Source of the DNA: Chitinophagales bacterium
GTDB taxonomy: Bacteria > Bacteroidota > Bacteroidia > Chitinophagales > JADIYW01
Assembly (NCBI GenBank): GCA_020636545.1
Contig: JACJXS010000010.1
Coordinates: 1 to 64,000, forward strand
Length of the DNA stretch: 64,000 nucleotides
Reading direction: 5' to 3'
Position numbers and translations under genes: made by a program. The notes under the pieces are model-generated. The model was not told where the DNA came from, ran no database searches, and worked only from the letters and a program-made list of their open reading frames with translations. Numbering within the stretch: the stretch's first letter is position 1; each line of letters starts with the position of its first letter. Shown here piece after piece: positions 25,143-33,641 of the stretch.

Positions 25143-27392
25143 TTAATACAATAATTCCAATAGTTTCTGTTCCATTTGTTGGTTTGTAGCATTGTTGTAT
25201 GAATTTAAAATATCTCTTTTTTCCTTTTCAGTTAGGTGCCAGCTCAAAGATGCTTTATTATTTTCCTCTGATGGAATATAAATAAAGTCAATAAAATTAA
25301 TTTTGGTTTTATAATCCTCAAAAATAATTGCAAAGGATTGGTCAGCATTATAGTTTTGAAGATTAAACATATTGGAATAAATACCACCAATCGGCGATAA
25401 CAATTCTCCTATATAAGTATGCTTTTCATCTTTATTATGTTCTTTTCGTTCATTTGATTTTATCGTAACAACAATAACGCCTGAAGTATTTGCTTCTATC
25501 CAATCTTTAAATGCATTCATATACCTTGCTGTAACTATATATCCATAATTATCACGAAATCCTGCATCCATAGCATAAATTCTTGGTTCAGTTGGCATAC
25601 TTACAGAAGGCAAAATATATGGATAAGTGGCTCCTGTACGGAGTGCACAAACCAATCCAACATCTTCTGCTCTATTATTTTTAAAATATCGCATAAACTC
25701 AATGGCATCTGTAATTGTATATTGCTTATTAATTTTATCTGAATGGATATAAGGCTTGAGCAAATAGCTAATTGGTTGCGGCGAGAAATACATCATTCTT
25801 TGATCTTCAATTATAGTAGAACCTATAACCATCATTGGAATATCAGCATTAGATTCAGGTAGTTTATAATCCATCAATTTTTTATCCAAAATAAAATTGG
25901 TATTCTTATTAAATTCTCGATCAAAATAGTAAGCTCTGTCCTTATTATATCTAATCGAGCCATAATTCACCTTTCTAAAAGGATAAAAAATATCATTTGT
26001 TGAAGCCGATGTCATAACTGCATTCAATAAATCTTTCCCAATATTATCTAAGTATTTTGCATTATCTAAGTGGATACTTGTATCTTTTTGAGCTTGTAAA
26101 TATAATTCCCTATAATATGCTGAACCATACATTCCACCAGATGCTCCACTAATTAGGACAGTTCTTTTAAATAATTTTTGTTTGGTAGCTTGATTCAATT
26201 TTTGAATTACATGGAATGTCCAATAAGCAGCTTTAGAACCACCACCCCCGACATTGAGTATAACCAGTTTGGGCTTTCTTTTGTTTTGATTTTTATTCTT
26301 CCAATTATTTAATATTTGTTCAGTATATATCTTATCATCTTCAAAGTTAGAATCATTAGATTGTGCTTCAATTACATTATAATTATAGGATACTTTACTA
26401 TCATATTTTAAACCAAATATTTTATTTTTATATACCACTAAATCGTAACGAGTTAGAATATTTAAAATAAATATCACACCCAAAAATGCTATAGTAATCC
26501 AACTTTTGAACCAAAATAAAAACAAAGTAAATACCACTGAAAAAACTGTCAATAAGAGGAAAAGTGTTGCTCCTGCTGGAATACTAAAATCTAAATAATC
26601 CATTAGAAAACCCAATGCAATTAAAGAAGTTAAACTGATAACAATAATCGCAAATATATTTCTATGATGTAAATAATAGACTGCATCTATTAATTTTTGA
26701 TCATAAATTGGAATATCACTTACTTTATAAACTCGCCAAGGATAATACCAATAATGTTCCACTTTCCATTTTTTGTTACTAGAACTACCTTTTCTAATAT
26801 CAAAAATATCCAACTTTATATTTTTACGCTCTAGGTTTTCTTTTGATTTGTTTGATAATTTTTCAATAAAGGTTTTAATATCATCAGCAAAATAAATAAA
26901 GTAAATTGAGTACAATATAATCATACTTATATTTCCTAAAATCAAGCCAACAATATGTAATAAAATATGAAAAGGACCTTGTAGTCCTTGATGGCTTTGA
27001 AATAGAAATATTTTTATGATATAGGCAATTGTAAATATTAAAGGTAAGATTGTATTATTTAAAACAAATCTTGTAAATGGTTTGGAAACATAAACTATAA
27101 AATCAAATTTACTAACATCAAGAATATAAACACATACATTCCAAGTCATCATGAATCCTCCCATTGCAATGCCTACTACAAAAAAACTCAAAAAATTGAC
27201 TTTTCCAAAAAATTCAGGGTCAAGAAGTAATAAAGGAACGCCGTACTGTTTTCCTAAACTTTCAAATAAAATAAGGAATAATAATAACCAAACTAAATTG
27301 AGATAAAGGTGTTTTTTTAAATGAAGTAGCAACAACTTTACAGGGAAAGAATTAAAAACCCAATAGCCTATTTGCTTAATATGTAACCACAT
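25143..27392 (-). CDS. Patatin-like phospholipase with N-terminal membrane domain
   Basis: 749 residues. The first 320 residues contain about seven hydrophobic segments (around 30-45, 66-90, 112-132, 142-168, 246-264, 273-295 and 297-312). The C-terminal half is a patatin-like lipase: the oxyanion loop GGGGSKAAYWTF at 382-393, the nucleophile S418 in SGASGGMYG, and the catalytic aspartate in DAGFRDNYGYI near 611 (DGG is usual; here DAG). It is thus a predicted membrane-anchored lipid acyl hydrolase with all catalytic elements. It starts 6 nt after the beta-helix lipoprotein. Confidence 0.82.
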   Translation of the reverse strand: MWLHIKQIGYWVFNSFPVKLLLLHLKKHLYLNLVWLLLFLILFESLGKQYGVPLLLLDPEFFGKVNFLSFFVVGIAMGGFMMTWNVCVYILDVSKFDFIVYVSKPFTRFVLNNTILPLIFTIAYIIKIFLFQSHQGLQGPFHILLHIVGLILGNISMIILYSIYFIYFADDIKTFIEKLSNKSKENLERKNIKLDIFDIRKGSSSNKKWKVEHYWYYPWRVYKVSDIPIYDQKLIDAVYYLHHRNIFAIIVISLTSLIALGFLMDYLDFSIPAGATLFLLLTVFSVVFTLFLFWFKSWITIAFLGVIFILNILTRYDLVVYKNKIFGLKYDSKVSYNYNVIEAQSNDSNFEDDKIYTEQILNNWKNKNQNKRKPKLVILNVGGGGSKAAYWTFHVIQKLNQATKQKLFKRTVLISGASGGMYGSAYYRELYLQAQKDTSIHLDNAKYLDNIGKDLLNAVMTSASTNDIFYPFRKVNYGSIRYNKDRAYYFDREFNKNTNFILDKKLMDYKLPESNADIPMMVIGSTIIEDQRMMYFSPQPISYLLKPYIHSDKINKQYTITDAIEFMRYFKNNRAEDVGLVCALRTGATYPYILPSVSMPTEPRIYAMDAGFRDNYGYIVTARYMNAFKDWIEANTSGVIVVTIKSNERKEHNKDEKHTYIGELLSPIGGIYSNMFNLQNYNADQSFAIIFEDYKTKINFIDFIYIPSEENNKASLSWHLTEKEKRDILNSYNNATNQQMEQKLLELLY

Positions 27393-27398
27393 ATTACT

Positions 27399-28847
27399 TT
27401 ATTTTTCTAATGCACCAATGTCAGGCTTGCCAATTCGCAACTTTCCAGATAAATCAATTAAAGGATAAAAATCTATATCATTACCTCCATTTATGCAGGG
27501 CGATGCATCTTGAAGCCTAAAATCTGATTTAAGTATATTTTCAAATTTTGGATCGGTATTAATACAATTTTGAAAATACATATTTGACATAAGATTGCCA
27601 GTTTGATTTTTGATACAAGAGTGGTTAAATGTGTAATATAACTTATGTGTATTCTCACTAATATCATCTAAAAACAATTCCTCATTTAAAGTACCATAAA
27701 TAATAGAATTTCTAACTAATAAATTGGAAGAATCAGCATAAATTGGGGTATTCCCGACCATAAAATAGTTACTAAAATAGAAAGCTGGTGTTTTGCTGTG
27801 TGAAATATATGCATTGCTTTGTGCAAAGAACGTACAATTTATGAAACTATAATCACCTCCATGATACAAGCCAATAATATTTGTACCTGCACCATAACAC
27901 AATAGATTTTCTGCTTGGATTGTACTTAAAAACCCAAAAATATTATAGAATGAATTATTATAAATTCTTGAGTTTTTTATGGTTAGCTTTGCTCCATTGG
28001 ACAATTTAGCATCATTCAATTTTTGTGTATTTTCTACTACATCATCTGTAATCAAAATATTTCCGACATTGATACCATATTGAGCATTTTGTAGATTCAA
28101 ATACTCAATATTCCCTTCGCTACCTCTTAGAAAGAACAATCCTGCCCATTGTCCTGGAAGTTTTTCATAAGCTGTACCAGAAATATCTTTATCCAAACGA
28201 TAGGTTTTAAACAATACCGCCTCAGAAGTATCATTTCCACCTTGAATATTTAATTTCCCTTCGACCAACATGGCAGCAGCACCACCAAAATATACTTTAC
28301 AGCCTGATTGAATATTTAGCGTACTATTTTTATCTACTGACAAATAATTTAGTATAACATAAGGTAAATCATTTGTCCAAGTGGTATTTGTTTGGATGGT
28401 ATCTCCATCAAAAAAATGAGCATTTTGACCATAAGCTTGTAAGTAAACAAATTGGTGTTTGTTTTCCATTTTTAATTGAATAGAATCTAACAAAACAAAA
28501 GGCAAATTCGCACTATTTGGATTTATAGTTACTTCAACGAAAACATAAATACTATCATTTGCAGGAATAATAATATCTCTAAAAATTGTTCCAGTATCGC
28601 CATCTACATTTATTCTATAATTTGAAGGATTGGACAATTTCAACTCTTCAATTTTTATTGCTTTATGCTCATTATTTTTAATTGTCATGAATTTTGTAGT
28701 CGAACCTAAAGTTGTAAAAACTGTATCAAATTTTAGTGTATCATTAGAAAAACTCAAGGTATTGACAGAAAAATTTTTATCCTTCTTACAAGAAATGATA
28801 AGCATTATTAGTAGGATAAGAATAATATTTGTGGGTAGGCATTTCAT
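27399..28847 (-). CDS. Beta-helix repeat lipoprotein
   Basis: 482 residues from the ATG at 28847, which avoids overlap with comF; an ATG at 28874 would overlap comF by 11 nt. The signal peptide ends in the lipobox IISCKKD. An N-terminal beta-sandwich-like part (TLKFDTVFTTLGSTTKFMTIKN, with a choice-of-anchor look) is followed by right-handed parallel beta-helix repeats: LTIKNSRIYNNSFYNIFG, FINCTFF and LLVRNSIIYGTL. The end SPCINGGNDIDFYPLIDL with GKPDIGALE is common in such surface proteins. No catalytic site is identified. Likely cell-surface lipoprotein. Confidence 0.8.
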   Translation of the reverse strand: MKCLPTNIILILLIMLIISCKKDKNFSVNTLSFSNDTLKFDTVFTTLGSTTKFMTIKNNEHKAIKIEELKLSNPSNYRINVDGDTGTIFRDIIIPANDSIYVFVEVTINPNSANLPFVLLDSIQLKMENKHQFVYLQAYGQNAHFFDGDTIQTNTTWTNDLPYVILNYLSVDKNSTLNIQSGCKVYFGGAAAMLVEGKLNIQGGNDTSEAVLFKTYRLDKDISGTAYEKLPGQWAGLFFLRGSEGNIEYLNLQNAQYGINVGNILITDDVVENTQKLNDAKLSNGAKLTIKNSRIYNNSFYNIFGFLSTIQAENLLCYGAGTNIIGLYHGGDYSFINCTFFAQSNAYISHSKTPAFYFSNYFMVGNTPIYADSSNLLVRNSIIYGTLNEELFLDDISENTHKLYYTFNHSCIKNQTGNLMSNMYFQNCINTDPKFENILKSDFRLQDASPCINGGNDIDFYPLIDLSGKLRIGKPDIGALEK

Positions 28848-28863
28848 CTCTTTGTAAATATAA

Positions 28864-29565
28864 CTAAAAAGCAATTGCTAAAGTTGCTATACTAATTTTT
28901 ATATTGTCATTTATTTTCAATTTGCTTGCACAGGCTTCTAATGTTGCACCTGAAGTAAGAACGTCATCAACTAATAAAATATGTTTATTGTAAATTGCTT
29001 TTTCATCTATCAATTCAAATGCATCTTTAATATTTTCCCATCTTTCTGTTTTGTTCTTTTGTGTCTGTGTTTCAGTATTTTTAATCCTTCGAATGGTTTT
29101 TGTATTTATTGGAACATTTAGAACAACGGATATGCCTTCTGCAATTAATTCACTTTGGTTATAACCTCGCAAAGCTGTCTTTTTTGGATGTAATGGAACT
29201 GGAATTATACTATCAAATTGATGTTCTTGGTGTTTTTGCAAAATCGATGCTCCAAGTTGTTGCCCAACAAAAGTTGCCAATTGTTTCCGATAGCGATATT
29301 TTATATTATGCAAAATATTTTGAGTCAATTCTGATTTAGAGAAATAAAGGTAGGAAGTTGCAAATTCAATTGGAATACGACCCTCAAATAGTTTTTGAGC
29401 TGGATTCTCTTTTATATTTTCAAATTTAGTAAAAGGTAGATTATTGAGGCAAGTAAAACATAAATGCATCTCACCTTTCAATAACATACCATTACAAGCA
29501 CCACAAATTTTTGGATAGAACAATTCGTAGATATCAGAAAAATAAGTTTTAGCGAGTAATTTCAT
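28864..29565 (-). CDS. comF: ComF-family phosphoribosyltransferase-like protein
   Basis: 233 residues. An N-terminal cysteine module CGACNGMLLKGEMHLCFTC resembles the zinc-ribbon-like start of ComF. The C-terminal part carries the PRPP loop HILLVDDVLTSGATLEAC. The motif SIIPVPLHPKKTALRGYNQSE is diagnostic for the family. ComF proteins are required for DNA uptake in naturally competent bacteria, and their biochemistry is unsettled. It is the first gene of a minus-strand run ending with the outer-membrane protein. Confidence 0.9.
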   Translation of the reverse strand: MKLLAKTYFSDIYELFYPKICGACNGMLLKGEMHLCFTCLNNLPFTKFENIKENPAQKLFEGRIPIEFATSYLYFSKSELTQNILHNIKYRYRKQLATFVGQQLGASILQKHQEHQFDSIIPVPLHPKKTALRGYNQSELIAEGISVVLNVPINTKTIRRIKNTETQTQKNKTERWENIKDAFELIDEKAIYNKHILLVDDVLTSGATLEACASKLKINDNIKISIATLAIAF

Positions 29566-29618
29566 TTTCTTAGCTTAAACTAAAAGTACAAAAAAATTCA
29601 TTTCATAAAAAAGAAAAA

Positions 29619-29648
29619 CCGCAAAAAATTGAATTCAATTTTCTGCGG
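29619..29648 (-). terminator. Palindromic terminator after the PspC operon
   Basis: A 30-nt near-perfect palindrome (ccgca ... tgcgg around aaaattgaattcaatttt) with one mismatch pair. On the minus strand TTTTTCTTTTTT follows. It lies 33 nt past the stop at 29681 and also stands upstream of comF. Confidence 0.85.
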
Positions 29649-29680
29649 CCATTACTAACACTAATTACTCAGAGAGTTTC

Positions 29681-30043
29681 TTAATCTATTGTTATAAACT
29701 CACCATTTTTTGCAATAAAAATATAATGTTGTTCATCATACCTATCATCGTAATCATCATCATAGTCATCATTATCATTACCACGAATATTAATATTGAC
29801 ACTATTCGAGCTATCACTTTTAATATCTATTTTCACTTGATTATTTGCATTGACTTTTCTATAAGTTTCTTTGTCCCAATTGATTGGCATATCAGAAATA
29901 TCAATGTATTCCTCCGTTTGTGGTGTCCATTGAATCACTTTGTTTTCAGGAACATAAACTCTAACAATCAATTTTTGATTTCTAATTTTACGTTCTTTAG
30001 TATTAAAACTAAATAGTGGGTCAATGATTAGTTTATTATTCAT
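29681..30043 (-). CDS. C-terminal part of a split PspC-type envelope protein
   Basis: 120 residues from the ATG at 30043, which overlaps the previous stop by 8 nt. The sequence (SFNTKERKIRNQKLIVRVYVPENKVIQW then DKETYRKVNANN) is the beta-rich C-terminal segment that normally continues long Bacteroidota PspC proteins, where it follows an EKEALKNAT-type segment like that at the end of the upstream gene. One extra G in gcaaatgaataat would explain the break. It may be a remnant, a frameshift (sequence error or programmed) or a translationally coupled separate chain. The end is rich in Asp (DDYDDDYDDRYDE). Confidence 0.65.
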   Translation of the reverse strand: MNNKLIIDPLFSFNTKERKIRNQKLIVRVYVPENKVIQWTPQTEEYIDISDMPINWDKETYRKVNANNQVKIDIKSDSSNSVNINIRGNDNDDYDDDYDDRYDEQHYIFIAKNGEFITID

Positions 30044-31337
30044 TTGCGTCAGTTGATGCTGAAATTGAAGTAGCATTTTTTAAGGCTTCTTTTTCTGTTT
30101 TACCAAAAGATGAAAACTCTTTCTCTACATAAAATGAATCTAAAGGCGTTGTAAGAATTTGAATATCTACATCATTTTCAATTTCAAAATCTTTACCTAA
30201 AAAACTCATCAAATCGCCAAAACTATTAATATTTATCTGATAGTCTTTCTTATTCATCGGTGAAATATCTAATTTCAAAGTATCACCCATTGCACTATAA
30301 TTCAATGGAACAGACTGCACTATCTTTTCTTTGTGTTTGAAAAAAGTGGCACCTTCTTTTGTTACAAATGAAAGGATAAAAAGTCCAGCAATAATTAATC
30401 CAATAATTGGCAATATGGTTTTTAAATTAAATACTTTATAATTTTTTGAAAACAAATGAATCAACAATAATATCAATCCAACTAATGCAGATACACCTAC
30501 CAATAATCCTCCTAATATCAATAAAATAGGACTATTTGTATTGGCATCAAATAAAAATTGTTTTGCTATTGGTGTGCCTATAAAAACACTAACTATAAAT
30601 GCGATTACCGTACCAATTAAAGACAAAATAATGCTACCGAAAATGATATATAATAATACTTTACTTAGTTTAATTAAAATATTAAAAAGTATGCTTACAA
30701 ATTTCCCAATAGCATTTACGATATTGTTCAAAGAACTATTTGAGCTAGTTAATTCCTCTATCTTCTCATTTTTTTTTTCGACGATATTAGATAAATTAAT
30801 TGGCTCTCCTTTCATAGCTAATTTTTCTGCGGTTGTTTTAGCTTCTGGCATAATTATCCAAAGGATAATATAAACCAATAATGCAGTCCCAACGGTAATA
30901 AATGGCGAAATAATAAATACAATTCTCAACCAAATTGGGTCATTAATACCGAAATAAGCTGTCAATCCACTACAAACACCAGCGACAACACTATTGTCTT
31001 TATCTCTGTATAATCTTTTTTCAGTTGATGTACTTTTTTGAAAATTTGATGTTGTATTAGTTTTAGTTTCTGCTTGTTCACCATCTTCAAAGTCTTCTGG
31101 AGTTCCCATCACAGCAATTACTTGATTAACATCTTCAATTGATACAATTCTATCTTTTCCTTTTTGGATAAACAGTTCTGCAAAGCGAGTTTCTATATCT
31201 TGCAATATTTCTTCTTTACCTACTTCATTTGCATAGATACGTTTTATATTATTGAGGTAATTATCCAAAACATGATAGGCATCTTCATTAATGACAAATG
31301 CTTGTCCTCCTAAATTTATATTGAATGTCTTTAACAT
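30036..31337 (-). CDS. PspC-domain envelope stress protein, N-terminal part of split gene
   Basis: 433 residues. The first 85 residues are a cytoplasmic helical region (FNINLGGQAFVINEDAYHVLDNYL) found before PspC in Bacteroidota. The PspC domain is at about residues 105-170: RLYRDKDNSVVAGVCSGLTAYFGI then WLRIVFIISPFITVGTALLVYIILWIIMPE. Four more membrane helices follow (about 215-330). The C-terminal domain EKEFSSFGKTEKEALKNATS is cut by a stop and continues in the gene at 30043. It is read from the operon that starts with the 91-aa protein and PepSY-like gene; the PadR regulator just upstream probably controls it. Confidence 0.8.
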   Translation of the reverse strand: MLKTFNINLGGQAFVINEDAYHVLDNYLNNIKRIYANEVGKEEILQDIETRFAELFIQKGKDRIVSIEDVNQVIAVMGTPEDFEDGEQAETKTNTTSNFQKSTSTEKRLYRDKDNSVVAGVCSGLTAYFGINDPIWLRIVFIISPFITVGTALLVYIILWIIMPEAKTTAEKLAMKGEPINLSNIVEKKNEKIEELTSSNSSLNNIVNAIGKFVSILFNILIKLSKVLLYIIFGSIILSLIGTVIAFIVSVFIGTPIAKQFLFDANTNSPILLILGGLLVGVSALVGLILLLIHLFSKNYKVFNLKTILPIIGLIIAGLFILSFVTKEGATFFKHKEKIVQSVPLNYSAMGDTLKLDISPMNKKDYQININSFGDLMSFLGKDFEIENDVDIQILTTPLDSFYVEKEFSSFGKTEKEALKNATSISASTDANE

Positions 31338-31366
31338 ATTGATTAATTTAATTTTTTGAATATTGG

Positions 31367-31717
31367 TTATTTTTTAGTTATTGTTCTTTCTACTGCATTA
31401 GCTAGTTCTAGCCAAGTAAATTGCAATTCATCTAATGCTCCACGTCCTTGCTCCGTTAATACATAATATTTTCTTGGCGGACCAGAATTGCTTTCTTTCC
31501 ATTCATAAGCCAATAATCCTAAATTTTTCAATCTTGTAAGCAAAGGATAAACGGTTCCCTCCACCACCAACATATTTGCAGATTTAAGTTCATCTAAAAT
31601 ATCGGAGGCATAAACCTCACCTCTTGAAATAATTCCAAGAATACAGAACTCCAAAATACCTTTCCGCATCTGTACTTTAGTATTCTCTATACTAAATTGA
31701 TTTTCAACTGCTGCCAT
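31367..31717 (-). CDS. PadR-family transcriptional regulator
   Basis: 116 residues of PadR winged-helix type: MRKGILEFCILGIISRGEVYASDILDEL, VVEGTVYPLLTRLKNLGLLAYEW and SGPPRKYYVLTEQGR. In Bacteroidota such small PadR proteins usually precede PspC genes and act as repressors of their own operon. The effector is unknown. It lies 29 nt upstream of the PspC gene. Confidence 0.93.
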   Translation of the reverse strand: MAAVENQFSIENTKVQMRKGILEFCILGIISRGEVYASDILDELKSANMLVVEGTVYPLLTRLKNLGLLAYEWKESNSGPPRKYYVLTEQGRGALDELQFTWLELANAVERTITKK

Positions 31718-31777
31718 TTATTCTATTTTAATTTACAATAAAGTATTATTTTGATTGATTTCCAAATAAACCCTTTT

Positions 31778-32224
31778 TTAATCGTCTATCCTAAGAAAAT
31801 CGCCATTTGTTGAAAATTTAAGTTCTATATCATTACTTAACTCAACAGAGATTCCATTATTTTCTAAATTATATTCAACTATTGTGTTGCCAGAATAATT
31901 TTTATTTACATAATCACGAACTTTTTTAGGTATAATACTTTCTGGTAATTTAGATTGTCCACTAATATTTTTAATACTTTTTTCTTTTCCATCAAATTCT
32001 ACCTTAATTCCATTGCTAAGAAAAACTTCATATTCTTTATACAAAATATCATTGTCCGTTTCCACTTTCAACACTTTATAATTAGGAAAATGAGTATTGA
32101 TATAAGTTTTAACAGAGCTTGGAGTTTCTGAATAAGGGATAACTCTATCTCCAGCTGATACGATAAAATTTGCTGATAATAATACTGCAACCATTGTGCC
32201 TTTTAAAATACTTGTAGTTTTCAT
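31778..32224 (-). CDS. Periplasmic PepSY-like (BLIP-like) protein
   Basis: 148 residues with a signal peptide (MKTTSILKGTMVAVLLSANFIVSA). The mature part holds two related halves: SSVKTYINTHFPNYKVLKVETDN...YEVFLSNGIKVEFD and PKKVRDYVNKNYSGNTIVEYNLENNG..VELSNDIELKFS. This duplicated pattern is the PepSY-like domain also described as beta-lactamase-inhibitor-like (PF11396). Such proteins often sit near envelope-stress genes; function is uncertain. It lies in the PadR-PspC operon. Confidence 0.85.
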   Translation of the reverse strand: MKTTSILKGTMVAVLLSANFIVSAGDRVIPYSETPSSVKTYINTHFPNYKVLKVETDNDILYKEYEVFLSNGIKVEFDGKEKSIKNISGQSKLPESIIPKKVRDYVNKNYSGNTIVEYNLENNGISVELSNDIELKFSTNGDFLRIDD

Positions 32225-32253
32225 TTTTTCTTTTTTTTAGTTTGATTAATAAT

Positions 32254-32529
32254 TTAGTTTAATTTTACTTTTACTGTAAACACTTGCATTACGCCACTTA
32301 GGTTGGTAAATTCAAATGCTTCAATTGTGTCTATAAATTTCAATAACTTTCTAGGCGAAACATTATTCTCTATGTAAGTTACTGTCGGATTTCCTTTTTC
32401 ATCTACAACATATTGAACAGTGGTTTCTTTGTTTTTGTTTGCTTCATATTTGTTAAATGCAAACCAAGCAGAATAGGATAACAAACTTATCATCATAACT
32501 GCCATTCCGAATGTGAGTACTTTTTTCAT
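32254..32529 (-). CDS. Small membrane-anchored protein of unknown function
   Basis: 91 residues, one N-terminal hydrophobic segment (residues 3-22, KVLTFGMAVMMISLLSYSAWF), either a signal anchor or signal peptide. The remainder is short and polar (NKETTVQYVVDEKGNPTVTYIE) and ends in QVFTVKVKLN. No family recognised. It begins the operon whose next genes are the PepSY-like protein, PadR and PspC, with a promoter at 32577-32608. Confidence 0.6.
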   Translation of the reverse strand: MKKVLTFGMAVMMISLLSYSAWFAFNKYEANKNKETTVQYVVDEKGNPTVTYIENNVSPRKLLKFIDTIEAFEFTNLSGVMQVFTVKVKLN

Positions 32530-32576
32530 TTTTTTTATTTTTTTAAATTATTTATAATATCAAGAACTTTACAATG

Positions 32577-32608
32577 CAAATATAATGCTTTTACAATGAA
32601 CATTGCAA
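32577..32608 (-). promoter_or_regulatory. Promoter of the PepSY-PadR-PspC operon
   Basis: On the minus strand TTG (complement of 32606-32608), a 21-nt spacer and TATATTTG (complement of 32577-32584), an exact -7 match. It lies about 47 nt before the start at 32529. Confidence 0.65.
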
Positions 32609-32746
32609 TACATAGTACTATATATCTATGTTAAAAAATGTTAATTATCAATATTTGTAGGGCTTTTAGCTACAAATTAATTTATTAATTTTTGAAATAA
32701 GAGATAAAATAAAACTAATTATTACCTTTAGCGTATAAATTAATTT

Positions 32747-33577
32747 ATGAAAAAGACATCAATTCTTATTTATTTTACGATTAGTATAATTATTTTTTCA
32801 GCTTGCAAAACAAGCAAAATTACAACAACTCAGAATACACTTAGTGAACAAAGAAAGCTGAATGATATAGCATTAAATGGGAAAGTATATGCCTCAATAT
32901 GGCAACAAAATGCTGGAGAATTTCGTGCTTTATGCTATCAGGCATTTAATATTGCTAAAAATAATATAGACCAAAAAATCAGCTCTAATCCAACAAGACC
33001 ATTGGCTATTATTACTGATATTGATGAGACTTTTTTAGATAATTCTCCTTATGCTGTAACTCAAGCATTACAAGGCAAAGAATTCAGTTATTCAACTTGG
33101 CTAGAATGGACTTCTTTAGGAAAAGCTATAGCTTATCCAGGTTCTTTAGACTTCTTTAATTATGCAGCATCAAAAAATGTAACTGTATTTTATATTACAA
33201 ATCGTAATCAAAATGACAAACCCGGAACACTCAAAAACTTACAAGATTTACATTTTCCTTTTGCAGATAATGAACATCTAATTGTAATGGATAAGACTTC
33301 TAATAAAGAACAACGAAGACAAGCTATTCAAAAAAACTATGATGTTTTTATGTATCTTGGTGATAATTTAGGCGATTTCTCAGATGTATTTTATAAGAAA
33401 ACACAAACTGAACGCAATAAAAATACCGATGATTTAGCAGATGAATTTGGTAATAAATTTATAGTGCTTCCAAATTCAGGATATGGCGACTGGGAAACAG
33501 CCTTACCTGGATTCAATTACGATTTAACACCAGCACAAAAAGACTCTGTCTTCCTAAAGAATTTAATAGGTTATTAG
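32747..33577 (+). CDS. Class C acid phosphatase, lipoprotein e(P4) family
   Basis: 276 residues. A lipoprotein signal ends in FSACKTSK (lipobox FSAC). The HAD nucleophile motif is ITDIDETFLDNSPY (DxD); a second motif VFYITNRNQ, a lysine in MDKTSNKEQRRQAI and an acidic pair in YLGDNLGDFSD complete the class C phosphatase pattern. These enzymes hydrolyse nucleotide monophosphates at the outer surface (as in Haemophilus e(P4)). It is a single gene. Confidence 0.9.
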   Translation: MKKTSILIYFTISIIIFSACKTSKITTTQNTLSEQRKLNDIALNGKVYASIWQQNAGEFRALCYQAFNIAKNNIDQKISSNPTRPLAIITDIDETFLDNSPYAVTQALQGKEFSYSTWLEWTSLGKAIAYPGSLDFFNYAASKNVTVFYITNRNQNDKPGTLKNLQDLHFPFADNEHLIVMDKTSNKEQRRQAIQKNYDVFMYLGDNLGDFSDVFYKKTQTERNKNTDDLADEFGNKFIVLPNSGYGDWETALPGFNYDLTPAQKDSVFLKNLIGY

Positions 33578-33621
33578 TAAAATCATTAACATTTTAATTT
33601 TCATAAAGCATTAAATTTATT

Positions 33622-33629
33622 TACTTTTG
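33622..33629 (+). promoter_or_regulatory. -7 element upstream of the Nramp gene
   Basis: TACTTTTG, an exact TAnnTTTG match, ends 12 nt before the GTG start at 33642. An mRNA with a leader of only a few nucleotides is predicted. The -33 element is weak (tttt). Confidence 0.55.
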
Positions 33630-33641
33630 TAAAAAAAATCT

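Noticed and set aside
29726..30016. Plus-strand frame antisense to the PspC tail
   Set aside because: A low-complexity Ile/Val repeat arising from the Asp-rich tail coding DNA; no start region or promoter.
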